Of a stretch of DNA of 64,000 nt, positions 24,767 to 33,474 are shown in pieces. Below the pieces are notes generated by a model. It saw nothing but the letters and a program-made list of their open reading frames with translations. It did no database searches and was not told where the DNA came from. The position numbers and the translations under genes are program-made. How positions within the stretch are numbered: position 1 is the first letter of the stretch; each line of letters begins with the position of its first letter. The DNA is taken from positions 23,997 through 87,996 of the forward strand of contig JABXHI010000027.1 of the NCBI GenBank assembly GCA_013393415.1, written 5' to 3'. This DNA is from Micrococcaceae bacterium. Its GTDB lineage: Bacteria; Actinomycetota; Actinomycetes; Actinomycetales; Micrococcaceae.

Positions 24767-25692
24767 CTTCCAAAATGACGCCCATCCCACCGGTAACCAC
24801 CGGATCGGTCAAGCCGAAGAAGACGCCCAAGCCCAAGAAGCCCGACTGGCGGCAAGCCTTCGCTCCGAAAAACCTCGCCGATACGTTGCTGGCTGGATAC
24901 CTGCCCATCCTCATCGCGCTGCTGGTGATCGTCCTGCCGCTGGCCTGGATGGTGCTATCGAGCTTCAAGCCGGCCAATGAGATCGTGACGCTGGATCCAT
25001 CGCTGCTGCCGCAGGATCCCACCCTGAGTAATTATGAGACTGTGGGTGATCGCGTCCCGCTATTGACGGTGTTGGGAAACAGCGTGATCGTGACCGTCAT
25101 CGGTGCCACGGTCAAAGTCGTCCTGGCGATCACGACTGCCTACGCGCTCGTGTTCATCCGAGTGCCCGGCGTGAATCTGATCTTCTTGGGAATTCTGGTG
25201 GCGTTAATGGTGCCGCCGGAAGTATCGATGCTGCCCAACTATCTCACGATCAGCTCGTTGGGTGGACGCGATACCCTGTGGGGGATCATCCTTCCCGGGC
25301 TTGGGACAGCTTTCGGCACGTTCCTGTTGCGCCAACACTTTATGGCGCTGCCAAAAGAAATGTTTGAAGCCGCAGAACTCGACGGGGCGGGCCACTTTCG
25401 CAAACTGCTTCAGATCGCGGTTCCCGTCTCCATTCCAGCCATCGCAACGGTGTCGCTGGTAACCATCGTCAACGAGTGGAACAACTTCTTGTGGCCGCTG
25501 ATCATTATCGATTCTCCGGATAAAATGACGCTGCCAGTGGGACTCAACCTGCTCCAATCTATCGAAAGTCAGACCGGCAGCTACGGCATCCTCATGGCAG
25601 GCGCGGTGCTGGTCATCGTTCCCGTGCTCATCATTTTCGCGGCCCTGCAGCGATACATCGTTGCAGGTCTCACCCAAGGTGCTGTCAAATAA
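24763..25692 (+). CDS. ABC sugar/glycerol-3-phosphate importer, permease (UgpE-like)
   Basis: 309 aa, GTG start inside the end of the previous gene. It has a Pro/Lys-rich N-terminus, six membrane helices, and the EAA motif EAAELDGAGHFRKLLQIAVPVSIPA. NEWNNFLWPLIII and the PPEVSMLPNYLTI helix match the UgpE/MalG branch. It is the second half of the membrane channel with the permease at 23771. Confidence 0.93.
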   Translation: MTSKMTPIPPVTTGSVKPKKTPKPKKPDWRQAFAPKNLADTLLAGYLPILIALLVIVLPLAWMVLSSFKPANEIVTLDPSLLPQDPTLSNYETVGDRVPLLTVLGNSVIVTVIGATVKVVLAITTAYALVFIRVPGVNLIFLGILVALMVPPEVSMLPNYLTISSLGGRDTLWGIILPGLGTAFGTFLLRQHFMALPKEMFEAAELDGAGHFRKLLQIAVPVSIPAIATVSLVTIVNEWNNFLWPLIIIDSPDKMTLPVGLNLLQSIESQTGSYGILMAGAVLVIVPVLIIFAALQRYIVAGLTQGAVK

Positions 25693-25739
25693 CGCATCGC
25701 ATACGACAACTCATCTCCACACAACTTGAAGGAGTCTTT

Positions 25740-27074
25740 ATGAAACAACAGCCAGCGCACACACGTAAGAACCGTCGGACAACGCTCGGCGCCGCTGTGC
25801 TCAGCATTGCGGTGCTCGGACTGACTGCCTGCGGCCCGGATACCTCCGGTGAAGCCACCGAAGCAGAAGCAGTAGAACTCGAGGGGGTTGAACCGGCAGA
25901 AGAGATCACGTTCTGGACCAACCACCCGGGTGGCTCCCAGGATGTCGAAAACGAACTGATCGCCGAGTTCACCGAAGACACCGGGATAGAGGTGAACGTC
26001 GTGACTTCAGGAGCGAACTACGAAGAAACCTCCCAGCGATTCCAAACAGCACAGGGCAATGCGGAAGCCGACATCGTCGTGCTCTCCGATGCCACGTGGT
26101 TCCCGAATTACCTCAATGATTCCCTGATGCCGGTTGACGACCTGCTCGAAGCTGCCGAGGTCGACCCGTCGGGTTACGTCGAAGCGTTATATCAGGATTA
26201 CCTTTACGAAGACGCCCACTACGGGGTGCCCTACGCACGGTCGACCCCGTTGTTTTACTACAATGCTGACCACTATGAAGAAGCAGGTATCGAGGCCCCA
26301 CCAGAAACCTGGGAAGAAGCAGCCGAAGTATCCGACCAGCTGATGGAAGCCGGTGTCGCGGACGCGGCTTTCACTTTCCCACCACAAGACCAGTACCCAG
26401 CGTGGTCAATGGCTAACCTCGTTTGGGGGTATGGGGGCGCATGGTCGGATGAATGGGACTTCTCGGCGGTATCTTCTTCAGAGACCGTCGAGGCGTTAGA
26501 GTTCGCCCGAGACGCCACGAACGACTGGGCGGGTGTGGCATCGGGGGACCCGGCTGATGACTTCTCCGCTGGCGCGACCAGTCAAATTGTGCAGTCCACC
26601 GGCTCCCTGGGCGGGATTCTTGAATCTGCCGACTTTGAAGTAGGAACCGCATTCTTGCCGGGCGGACCTGCTGCCGAAGGTGAGACCCCAACCGGCGGTG
26701 CCGGTCTGATGATTGCTTCGGATAGCACACCGGAACGTCAGCTGGCGGCAGCTATGTTTGCCGGTCACATGTCGAGTCCTGAGGCAACCGCTGAGTTCTC
26801 AGCTGCAACTGGTTACGTACCGGTCCATGTGGATGCTGACATGTCGGATGTCTACGCGGAGACTCCACAGTTTGAAACTGCCGTCGACCAGCTCGAGCGC
26901 GCACGTGTGCAAGATCATGCACGACTGTTCGTTCCAGGTGGCGACCTGGAACTCTCGCAGGCGCTGCAGGACATCCTCACCACGGATGCTGATGTTGAAG
27001 AAACCATGCAGGACGTCCAAGCCGAGCTTGAGTCGCTCTATGAGTCGGACTTGGCTGACGAAGTAGAACAGTAA
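25740..27074 (+). CDS. ABC importer substrate-binding lipoprotein (UgpB-like)
   Basis: 444 aa with a lipoprotein signal peptide ending LTACG. ITFWTNHPGG, GVPYARSTPLFYYNADHYEEAGIEAPPETWEEAAE, PTGGAGLMIASDST and EFSAATGYVPVH are the conserved blocks of extracellular solute-binding family 1 proteins, with the ATGYVPV and GGAG segments closest to glycerol-3-phosphate binders. The protein is unusually acidic (signal-proximal Glu-rich linker), consistent with a salt-tolerant cell. The ligand is inferred, not shown. Confidence 0.87.
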   Translation: MKQQPAHTRKNRRTTLGAAVLSIAVLGLTACGPDTSGEATEAEAVELEGVEPAEEITFWTNHPGGSQDVENELIAEFTEDTGIEVNVVTSGANYEETSQRFQTAQGNAEADIVVLSDATWFPNYLNDSLMPVDDLLEAAEVDPSGYVEALYQDYLYEDAHYGVPYARSTPLFYYNADHYEEAGIEAPPETWEEAAEVSDQLMEAGVADAAFTFPPQDQYPAWSMANLVWGYGGAWSDEWDFSAVSSSETVEALEFARDATNDWAGVASGDPADDFSAGATSQIVQSTGSLGGILESADFEVGTAFLPGGPAAEGETPTGGAGLMIASDSTPERQLAAAMFAGHMSSPEATAEFSAATGYVPVHVDADMSDVYAETPQFETAVDQLERARVQDHARLFVPGGDLELSQALQDILTTDADVEETMQDVQAELESLYESDLADEVEQ

Positions 27075-27091
27075 ACTCCACTCGAATCGCC

Positions 27092-27134
27092 GGGGTGAAC
27101 CCGTGGGCCCATTACGTGCCTGTGGGTTCACCCC
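27092..27134 (+). promoter_or_regulatory. Intercistronic hairpin between binding-protein and ATPase genes
   Basis: GGGGTGAACCC pairs perfectly with GGGTTCACCCC around a 21-base loop, 17 bp after the binding-protein stop. No T run follows. Such structures between a binding-protein gene and distal genes usually protect the upstream mRNA end or partially terminate, giving excess binding protein. Confidence 0.6.
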
Positions 27135-27165
27135 AACCCTTGTCCTGCGAAAGGTAATAGCAACT

Positions 27166-28317
27166 ATGGCATCTGTAATCTACGACGCGGCGAGCAGAAT
27201 ATATTCCGCTGGTGCCCGTCCGGCCATTAACCAACTCGAACTCGAGATCAAAGACGGCGAGTTCCTCGTGTTGGTCGGTCCGTCTGGCTGCGGAAAATCG
27301 ACTGCGCTTCGCATGCTCGCAGGGCTCGAAGAAATCGATGAGGGTCGCATCCTCATCGGTGGGGAAGACGTCTCTGACGTGTCGCCCAAAGATCGCGACA
27401 TCGCCATGGTCTTCCAGAGCTATGCGCTCTACCCTCACATGACGGTTGCTGACAACATGGGCTTTGCCCTCAAAATCGCCGGAGTATCGAAACAAGAACG
27501 GTATCGCCAGGTTCGAGAAGCCGCCAAGTTGTTAGACCTCGAGGACTATCTCGAGCGTAAACCACGAGCATTATCTGGTGGTCAGCGACAACGTGTAGCC
27601 ATGGGACGGGCGATTGTCCGGTCTCCAAAGGTCTTTCTGATGGACGAGCCCTTATCGAACCTTGACGCCAAGCTCCGGGTCCAAACCCGCACTCAAATTG
27701 CAGCGCTGACCCGAAAGCTGCAGGTCACTACCGTGTACGTCACCCACGACCAGGTCGAAGCGATGACGATGGGCGACCGGGTGTGCGTCCTGAAAGACGG
27801 TATCCTGCAGCAGGTCGATGTGCCGCGAAATCTCTATGCTCGGCCCGCCAACGTCTTTGTTGCTGGCTTTATTGGCTCCCCATCCATGAACCTGCTCACG
27901 GCCAACCACGATGGGTCGAGCGTTGAAGTCGGTGATCAACGATTCGAGGTCCCGGCTGGAATACTGCAGCGAGCCTCAGCCTCCACCGTCACACTCGGGA
28001 TGCGTCCTGAAGATCTTCACCTCGTAGGTGCTGAGACCGGCGGATTGGAGATGGAAGTTCTTTTGACGGAAGAATTGGGCGCAGATGCCTATATATTTGG
28101 TATTCCCAAGGGCTTCGAAACGCTGCAACCCACGATTGTTCGGGTCGATGGACGGAAACCTCCAATGAAGGGCGAAACTGTCTATGTTGCTCCCGATATC
28201 TCGTATCTGCACGTGTTCGACTCGGAAACCGGGTTACGTCTCAATGAGGATGTTCCTGAGCACACACCGCAGACGCAGCTGGCCGACGTAGCAGCGTTGC
28301 AAGAAGAAGATACCTAA
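27166..28317 (+). CDS. ABC importer ATPase (UgpC/MsmK type)
   Basis: 383 aa from ATG 27166 with AAAGG upstream. VGPSGCGKSTALRMLAG (Walker A), ALSGGQRQRVAMGRAIVRSPKVFLMDEPLSNLD (signature and Walker B), and THDQVEAMTMGDRVCVLKDG (switch His) are canonical. The C-terminal TOBE regulatory domain (LGMRPEDLHLV) shows the UgpC/MalK/MsmK type, often shared by several sugar importers. The position after the two permeases and the binding protein completes the importer. Confidence 0.93.
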   Translation: MASVIYDAASRIYSAGARPAINQLELEIKDGEFLVLVGPSGCGKSTALRMLAGLEEIDEGRILIGGEDVSDVSPKDRDIAMVFQSYALYPHMTVADNMGFALKIAGVSKQERYRQVREAAKLLDLEDYLERKPRALSGGQRQRVAMGRAIVRSPKVFLMDEPLSNLDAKLRVQTRTQIAALTRKLQVTTVYVTHDQVEAMTMGDRVCVLKDGILQQVDVPRNLYARPANVFVAGFIGSPSMNLLTANHDGSSVEVGDQRFEVPAGILQRASASTVTLGMRPEDLHLVGAETGGLEMEVLLTEELGADAYIFGIPKGFETLQPTIVRVDGRKPPMKGETVYVAPDISYLHVFDSETGLRLNEDVPEHTPQTQLADVAALQEEDT

Positions 28318-28396
28318 TTTTGCCCGTCCCTTTGTTCCACGGTGGTTCCTTGTTGAGGAGAACTCGCGATTCTCGCATGACTGGTAGAAACTCGTC

Positions 28397-29041
28397 TCAG
28401 TGCTCTTGAGCCGCCGAACCTAAAACACCACTCCTTGCAGAGTGGGGACTGAAGATCCGATCGAGATGATCCTCGACGACAGCCAGAGCCTCGTCGGCTG
28501 AATAGTGCCCGACAAGCAGGTGAGAAACCAGGCCATCAGTGACGGCCACGAGAGTCATCGCCTCACGGTCGGTCGCGAACTCCGAAGAGACTTGGTGGAT
28601 GGCTTGCGCAACGTGCAGCTGACCTGCGATCAGCTCATGTAACCCAGCCCAGGCATCCCGAATTAGCGTGGCAAGATCAGCATCCACCGCGGAACGTGCG
28701 ACGAAGGCTAGCCAGACCGAACTGCCGATGCGTTGTGCTTCATCCAGCGGCAGGGTCTGATGCATGACCGTGCGGATTACCGTTCGAGGGTGGTCAGGCT
28801 CCTGCGATTCCGTCAACGAATTGGAGGCCCCAGAGTTTGCCAGGTCGATCATATATTGACACGCGAACAGAATCATCTGGTCCTTGGTGCCGAAGTAGTG
28901 CTGTACTGTGCCCATGGAAACGTTGGATTCCGAAGCGACGGCGCGCAGAGTCACCGCATCGAGCCCACGGTTGGCTGTGATGTGCCAGACGGCTTCGGCA
29001 AGCTTCTGTCGGCGCTGTTCGTGATCAACGACTTTCGGCAT
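28397..29041 (-). CDS. TetR/AcrR-family regulator
   Basis: 214 aa from ATG 29041 (GGGAGGG upstream). EQRRQKLAEAVWHITANRGLDAVTLRAVASESNVSMGTVQHYFGTKDQMI is a typical TetR helix-turn-helix (close to BetI-type members). The C-terminal TetR_C ligand-binding domain follows. It is divergent from the ABC exporter genes at 29142, which it probably represses. Confidence 0.9.
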   Translation of the reverse strand: MPKVVDHEQRRQKLAEAVWHITANRGLDAVTLRAVASESNVSMGTVQHYFGTKDQMILFACQYMIDLANSGASNSLTESQEPDHPRTVIRTVMHQTLPLDEAQRIGSSVWLAFVARSAVDADLATLIRDAWAGLHELIAGQLHVAQAIHQVSSEFATDREAMTLVAVTDGLVSHLLVGHYSADEALAVVEDHLDRIFSPHSARSGVLGSAAQEH

Positions 29042-29079
29042 CCAAACCCTCCCTATTTTTATCATGCGAGTGCATTGCG

Positions 29080-29107
29080 TTAAACCAGGTCTTTGTTTTA
29101 TTATAAT
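29080..29107 (+). promoter_or_regulatory. Promoter of the ABC exporter genes
   Basis: TTAAAC (29080-29085), a 16-bp spacer and a consensus TATAAT (29102-29107) lie 35 bp before the start at 29142. This AT-rich block also has an inverted TTTTAT-N14-ATAAAA around the -10 box that may be an operator for the divergent TetR protein. Confidence 0.5.
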
Positions 29108-29141
29108 ACAACTGCATAAAAAACATGCGGAGTGGACCTCC

Positions 29142-30104
29142 ATGATCTCCGTCGCGAAGATCGCAAAGCACTATGGCGGCACAACAGCGGTTGATGATGT
29201 GTCGTTTGACGTCCAGCCGGGTGTTGTGACCGGGTTCTTGGGCCCAAACGGAGCCGGCAAGACCACGACCATGCGCATGATCTTAGGACTGGACCGGCCT
29301 ACATCCGGTGTTGCCACCATCAATAACCGCTCCTACGCCGATGTTCCAGCCCCTATGCGTGAAGTGGGTGCGCTACTCGACGCCAAAGCGATCCAGACGG
29401 GTCGTACGGCGCGCGACCATCTGCGGTGGTTGAACCGAGCCGGTAACTTGCCGTCGGGTCGCGTCACTGAAGTATTGAAGATGGTGGAGTTATCTGATGT
29501 GGCCGACCGGCGGGTTGCTGGATATTCGTTGGGTATGTTCCAACGCTTGGGGATCGCAGCGGCGCTGTTAGGTGATCCGGAAACGCTCATCCTCGACGAG
29601 CCATCCAATGGGCTTGACCCTGCCGGTATGCGTTGGATCCGTGACTTCATGAAGGATATGGCAGCACAGGGGCGCACCGTCTTTGTCTCCAGCCATCTTA
29701 TGGGGGAGATGCAGCAGTCCGCCGACCAGGTGATCGTGATCAACCGCGGACGGCTCGTGGCCGATGTTGACGTTGAACAGCTGTTCACGTCTGCTGCGCA
29801 AGTGATCGTACAGTCGCCGCGAAGCGACGAACTGCGTGTTCTACTGGTCGACCATGGCGCGAAAATTCACCAGACAACGAGTGAGGCCACCGTTGGTAAT
29901 GAATCTCAAGGGATGGACCCTGCCCACAGTGCGCTTCGGGTCGCCGGGCTGGGGGCACCACGGATCGGTGAGTTGGCTGCAGCAAACCGGATACCACTGT
30001 ATGAACTAACCCCCGAACAGACCGATCTCGAAACTGCATTCTTGGCGCTGACCGAGCAAGAAACCCTTGGTGTGGAGGCTTTACATGACCGTCACGAACG
30101 TTGA
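29142..30104 (+). CDS. ABC exporter ATPase
   Basis: 320 aa from ATG 29142. GFLGPNGAGKTTTMRMILGL (Walker A), the signature YSLGMFQRLGIAAALLGDPETLILDEPSNGLDPAGM, and SSHLMGEMQQSADQVIVINRG are clear. The signature is SLGMxQR, as in the BcrA/DrrA-like group of type-2 transport ATPases. It is translated with the permease at 30085, overlapping by 20 bp. The role may be export of a peptide or drug, under the TetR regulator at 28397. Confidence 0.9.
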   Translation: MISVAKIAKHYGGTTAVDDVSFDVQPGVVTGFLGPNGAGKTTTMRMILGLDRPTSGVATINNRSYADVPAPMREVGALLDAKAIQTGRTARDHLRWLNRAGNLPSGRVTEVLKMVELSDVADRRVAGYSLGMFQRLGIAAALLGDPETLILDEPSNGLDPAGMRWIRDFMKDMAAQGRTVFVSSHLMGEMQQSADQVIVINRGRLVADVDVEQLFTSAAQVIVQSPRSDELRVLLVDHGAKIHQTTSEATVGNESQGMDPAHSALRVAGLGAPRIGELAAANRIPLYELTPEQTDLETAFLALTEQETLGVEALHDRHER

Positions 30105-30906
30105 CCAGCAATCGACCGTGCTTCGTCGTAGCGGGTTGAAATCTGTGATTGCCTCCGAGGCGATAAAGATATGGACGCTGCGGTTCCCACGTGTCCTCGT
30201 AACCCTCGCGGTCGTGCTTGCTGCGGTGACCGCTCTGCTGTTTCTACTGACAATCGATGTCACACAAGGTGACTCGCTGGCTGCGCTGTTGTGGGCCGAT
30301 ATTGCCAGTACGGCTTTGCTCGGCGTCGACGCAACCGCAGTCGTCTTCATCATCTTGGGGGCATGGTTCGTGGCCTCCGAATATGCCACGGGGATGATGC
30401 GCACCACCCTGGTGGCTACGCCGAACCGCGTTAAGGTCTTTTCGGCGAAGCTCCTCGTGTTGGCAGGGGCCGCAGTGCTGGCAGGCTTGGTGTCCGTTCT
30501 CCTGGCGATACTCGTGGCGCAGTTGGTTCTGGCGGTATCCGGTCTACCGGTGCTCAATTTGATGGACGGGGAACTTCTGCGGATGGCGTTGGGCAGTCTA
30601 CTGATAGTGCCTTTCTATTCTGTGCTGGTTGCTGCTCTTGCGTTCATTGTCCGCACTACCGGCGGTGCAGTGACGGCCACGCTGGCAGTAATGTTTGCTC
30701 CCGCCGTGGTCTCAATGCTGCCTAACGCGGCGCAGCAATTCCTGTTGCCGATGTTTCCGAATGCTGCGATTCTTAGCATTTCTGGATCAACCGACCCCGG
30801 CCAGGCAGTGCACTTGGTTCCGCTCCTCGCCGTGGTGGTCCTGGCGTGCTGGCTGGTCGTTGTGCTCGGTGCGGCACTGACTCTGTTCTCCCGCAGAGAC
30901 GCGTGA
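30085..30906 (+). CDS. ABC-2 type exporter permease
   Basis: 273 aa from ATG 30085, with GGAGG upstream inside the ATPase gene. Six hydrophobic helices are visible (e.g. FPRVLVTLAVVLAAVTALLFLL, AVVFIILGAWFVASEY, VVLACWLVVVLGAALTLF), with YATGMMRTTLVATPNR as the conserved ABC-2 loop. It forms the channel for the ATPase at 29142. Confidence 0.9.
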   Translation: MTVTNVDQQSTVLRRSGLKSVIASEAIKIWTLRFPRVLVTLAVVLAAVTALLFLLTIDVTQGDSLAALLWADIASTALLGVDATAVVFIILGAWFVASEYATGMMRTTLVATPNRVKVFSAKLLVLAGAAVLAGLVSVLLAILVAQLVLAVSGLPVLNLMDGELLRMALGSLLIVPFYSVLVAALAFIVRTTGGAVTATLAVMFAPAVVSMLPNAAQQFLLPMFPNAAILSISGSTDPGQAVHLVPLLAVVVLACWLVVVLGAALTLFSRRDA

Positions 30907-30907
30907 G

Positions 30908-31118
30908 TTATGAAACGCTCGCGGTCTGTGCCTCAGCAAACTGCGGCGTATCAACGCGTGTGCTCAAGTAGTTTCCGATCGCCAGGCGGTTGATCTCGGA
31001 GCGGCTGACGATACCAACCATGTGACCATCCTGCTTGAGTAGTGGATGTTCGCATAACGGATTGCAAAATTTCGCTGTAATCCACATCTGCGGTGAGTGC
31101 ACTGCCGGAGCCTTTCCC
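30908..31118 (-). pseudogene. Fragment of a CBS-domain protein
   Basis: Between the permease stop and the SRPBCC stop, the minus strand encodes parts of one CBS domain in two frames: ALTADVDYSEILQSVM in one and HPLLKQDGHMVGIVSRSEINR then LAIGNYL in the other, ending at TAA 30908. A single-base frameshift near 31055 would join them. There is no start codon or N-terminal partner domain. Adenosyl-nucleotide-binding CBS repeats normally come in pairs, so this is a decayed 3' end. Confidence 0.6.
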
Positions 31119-31589
31119 TTAGTCTGTAACCTCGATACCCGCATCTAGGGTTTCAGCCAACTCGGCCAGCTTGGTCACCGACCGGCTCAACGCTTCTTCG
31201 GTGTTCGCTCTGGCGCGCTCAAACCGGGTCTCATCGGTCAGTTCGCTCCAGTCATACGTGTGGCGTACTAGCGTCGTGAGGTCATTGACCGGTTCGAGTT
31301 CCCACCGCCACACATGACCGCGAGGTTCTTCGCCTACCGGGGCCGGCTTCCAAGCGATACGGCGGCCCTCTTCAAACTCCACCACCTCGTTGTCACGGCT
31401 TTGGCCGTTCGTGAGCTCCATGGTGAAACGTTGGCCGACTCGATCGATGCGTTGCCCCTGATCAGCACGAGATAGGTTGTCGTTACCGTCAAATTGTGGG
31501 TGGCGGGCTGGGTCGGCGATTAACTTGAAAACCTGGGCGGCTGGGATCGAAACTTCACGTTCGGCGCTGGTAATGCGTGATTCAGTCAT
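31119..31589 (-). CDS. SRPBCC family protein
   Basis: 156 aa from ATG 31589. ITSAEREVSIPAAQVFKLIADPARHPQFDG is the SRPBCC/AHSA1-like beginning, and IAWKPAPVGEEPRGHVWRWEL completes the beta strands of the START fold. It is a soluble lipophilic-ligand binder of unknown ligand. The start lacks a strong SD. The CBS remnant follows it directly. Confidence 0.83.
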   Translation of the reverse strand: MTESRITSAEREVSIPAAQVFKLIADPARHPQFDGNDNLSRADQGQRIDRVGQRFTMELTNGQSRDNEVVEFEEGRRIAWKPAPVGEEPRGHVWRWELEPVNDLTTLVRHTYDWSELTDETRFERARANTEEALSRSVTKLAELAETLDAGIEVTD

Positions 31590-31838
31590 GGCTCCACTCT
31601 TTCACTGGTTACCGTCTCCGTCTAGTGGCGTTTGGCGTGAAGTAATCCTGCCCCAGCTTTCCTGCGTCACTATGGGGGCAGAGCCGTGCAAGGACAGTCT
31701 TGAACAGCTTAAGGTGCTCATGCCTGGGCATATAGATACCCAGTTTGGCTCAGCGTTGAAACATGCACGAAAATCTTGGACTTGCTGTCTTTTATAGGAG
31801 AAAAGTATTTATCAGTTATATAAAGGAAAGAATTCAGT
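31590..31838. other. Intergenic, AT-rich towards vapB; no gene seen
   Basis: The first 170 bp have no recognisable gene. The last 60 bp (TTTTATAGGAG, ATTTATCAGTTATATAAAGGA) are AT-rich and probably contain the vapBC promoter and its SD (AAAGGA). Composition changes sharply here, consistent with acquisition of the toxin-antitoxin module. Confidence 0.45.
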
Positions 31839-32053
31839 ATGGCAATAACAAATGTTGATTTAGACCCAAAACTCATCGAACGCGCCAGGGCATTGACCGG
31901 TGAACGGTCGAACAGGGCGGTTCTTGATTTAGCGTTGCGCAGGCTCATTGCTTCTAAACAGAAGGCGTCATGATCGATGGTATTGCGGGGCTGGAAGATT
32001 TCCCCGCAGAGCTTGGCGCTCCTGTCGAGCTACCTGCATCTAAGTCGTCGTGA
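31839..32053 (+). pseudogene. vapB: VapB antitoxin gene with a one-base frameshift
   Basis: ATG 31839 starts 44 codons, beginning AITNVDLDPKLIERARALTG and continuing with SNRAVLDLALRRLIASKQ, the ribbon-helix DNA-binding end of a VapB antitoxin. A TGA at 31971 stops it. In the -1 frame an ORF that overlaps that stop (ATG 31970) encodes IDGIAGLEDFPAELGAPVE, which is the expected toxin-binding tail. A single missing base at about 31968 therefore splits one 71-73 aa antitoxin. Short of recoding, only the DNA-binding half would be made. Confidence 0.68.
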
Positions 32054-32463
32054 CCGATTATCTAGTGGACAATTCGGTTTGGGCAAGGCTGGCTACGGGC
32101 GATCCAAATATTGTCACGCGGTTGGGTCGGATCGAGCGGACGTCTGCTGATCTTTTTGTGACCTGTCCGCCCTAGGTGTTGGAATTCTGCCATAGCGCTC
32201 GTACTCCGGCGGATCATGCACACTACCGCGAACAGGTTTCTCTGGGGTTTCCACTTGAAAATGCTCCTGACGAATCTCTTGTACTCGACATACAAAGTGC
32301 AATGTGGAACTCAGGTTTGATCCGTGCAGCCGGCTCATTAGACATTCTTGTCGCAGGATATGCCATTGTAAATGACGCCACTGTGCTAACAGCCGACCAC
32401 GATTTTGACCATATTGCCACCGTGATTGACCTGCGGCACGAGTATGTCACGCCGTCGAACTAG
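32050..32463 (+). pseudogene. vapC: VapC PIN-domain toxin gene with an in-frame amber codon
   Basis: GTG 32050 (overlapping the vapB stop as GTGA) starts TDYLVDNSVWARLATGD and is in frame with VLEFCHSARTPADHAHY, SLDILVAGYAIVNDATVLTADHDFDHIA up to the TAA-like end at 32463. The sole lesion is TAG at 32173-32175 (codon 42), between CPP and VLEF, where related PIN proteins carry Gln (CAG to TAG). All four acidic PIN residues are otherwise present (D in VDNS, E in LEF, D in SLD, D in TADHDF). The toxin is probably silenced by this one mutation. Confidence 0.72.
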
Positions 32464-32753
32464 ATGCCGTCATATCTGGAGCAAATCACATCTGTGCTCG
32501 AGAGGCGGGAGGAGACGCAAGCGCTGCGGGAAAGCCGAATCGAGCAGGGATAGGCCGAGTGCGACTGTTCGGTCTTCGTTCTACTTTTCTGAAAGGGGCT
32601 CCACCTTTGTGGGAGGAGGGTAAACGATCGGTCGCTAAAAAGAATACCTATCTGATCTTCGTGCCACGATTTCAACCTGGCAAGTTCAACCTCTAGCCGG
32701 ACGATGCGGATGAGCGTGAAATCGATGTATGCAATGCAAAACTCGGTCGCCCA
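32464..32753. other. Intergenic stretch after vapC with short relic-like frames
   Basis: The 290 bp contain a 29-codon frame (32464-32553, PSYLEQITSVLERREETQ) and a 45-codon frame from GTG 32559 to TAG 32696 (VRLFGLRSTFLKGAPPLWEEG and IFVPRFQPGKFN). Neither has a convincing SD or a family match that I recognise. They may be remnants of one gene. No RNA gene is seen. Confidence 0.35.
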
Positions 32754-33368
32754 CTACAAGCCCCGAGGCTCTGCGGTGGTGTCCATTGTTGCGGGCCACT
32801 TCGGTGCCTGAGGTTGCCACGCGGACATTGCGTTGAGTAGTGCTGTCGGGGTGGTTTCCACAATGAGTGTCTCGCGGAACCTGGACGAGATGAAACCTTG
32901 CTCCGTCATGTGGTCCAACATTTCGAGGAGCGGTTGCCAGAAACCATCGACATCATAGAGCGCGACGGGCTTGGCATGGAGGCCCAACTGCTGCCAGGTC
33001 CAGACTTCGAAAATTTCCTCGAGCGTCCCAGCGCCGCCCGGTAACGCCACAAAACCATCGGCGAGGTCTGCCATGCGAGTCTTGCGGATGTGCATATCTG
33101 GCACGACTTCGAGCGTTGAAAGACCGGGGTGCCCGATCTCGCCGTGCACCAGCGATTCAGGGATCACACCAATCACATCGCCACCTGCAGCAAGCGCACT
33201 ATCTGCTACGACTCCCATGAGCCCGACTTTGCCGCCGCCGTAGACAATATTTGTGCCGGCCTTGACAGCAGTTCGTGCGAATTCTTCGGCTGCGGTTGTA
33301 TATTCAGTAGAGGCCCCGTGGGCCGAACCGGTGAATACTGCAAGACGGTTGAGATGATGAGGTTGCAT
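32754..33368 (-). CDS. LOG family protein (cytokinin-riboside phosphoribohydrolase type)
   Basis: 204 aa from ATG 33368. LAVFTGSAHGASTEYTTAAEEFARTAVKAGTNIVYGGGKVGLMG and the nucleotide-binding FVALPGGAGTLEEIFEVWTWQQLGLHAKP are diagnostic of the LOG family (PGGxGTxxE). These enzymes hydrolyse nucleoside 5'-monophosphates to free base and ribose 5-phosphate. In bacteria they can be pyrimidine/purine nucleosidases. The in-frame upstream codons are poorly conserved; the SD is weak. Confidence 0.92.
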   Translation of the reverse strand: MQPHHLNRLAVFTGSAHGASTEYTTAAEEFARTAVKAGTNIVYGGGKVGLMGVVADSALAAGGDVIGVIPESLVHGEIGHPGLSTLEVVPDMHIRKTRMADLADGFVALPGGAGTLEEIFEVWTWQQLGLHAKPVALYDVDGFWQPLLEMLDHMTEQGFISSRFRETLIVETTPTALLNAMSAWQPQAPKWPATMDTTAEPRGL

Positions 33369-33474
33369 CTTGTCGAGAGTAGCATGACGGAGTGATAAGC
33401 TCACGGCGGGACAGCTCATAGCGCAGCTGAAACGCGCCGGGGTGGTACAAAGGTCATTCCGTAGGAGGAGGACG

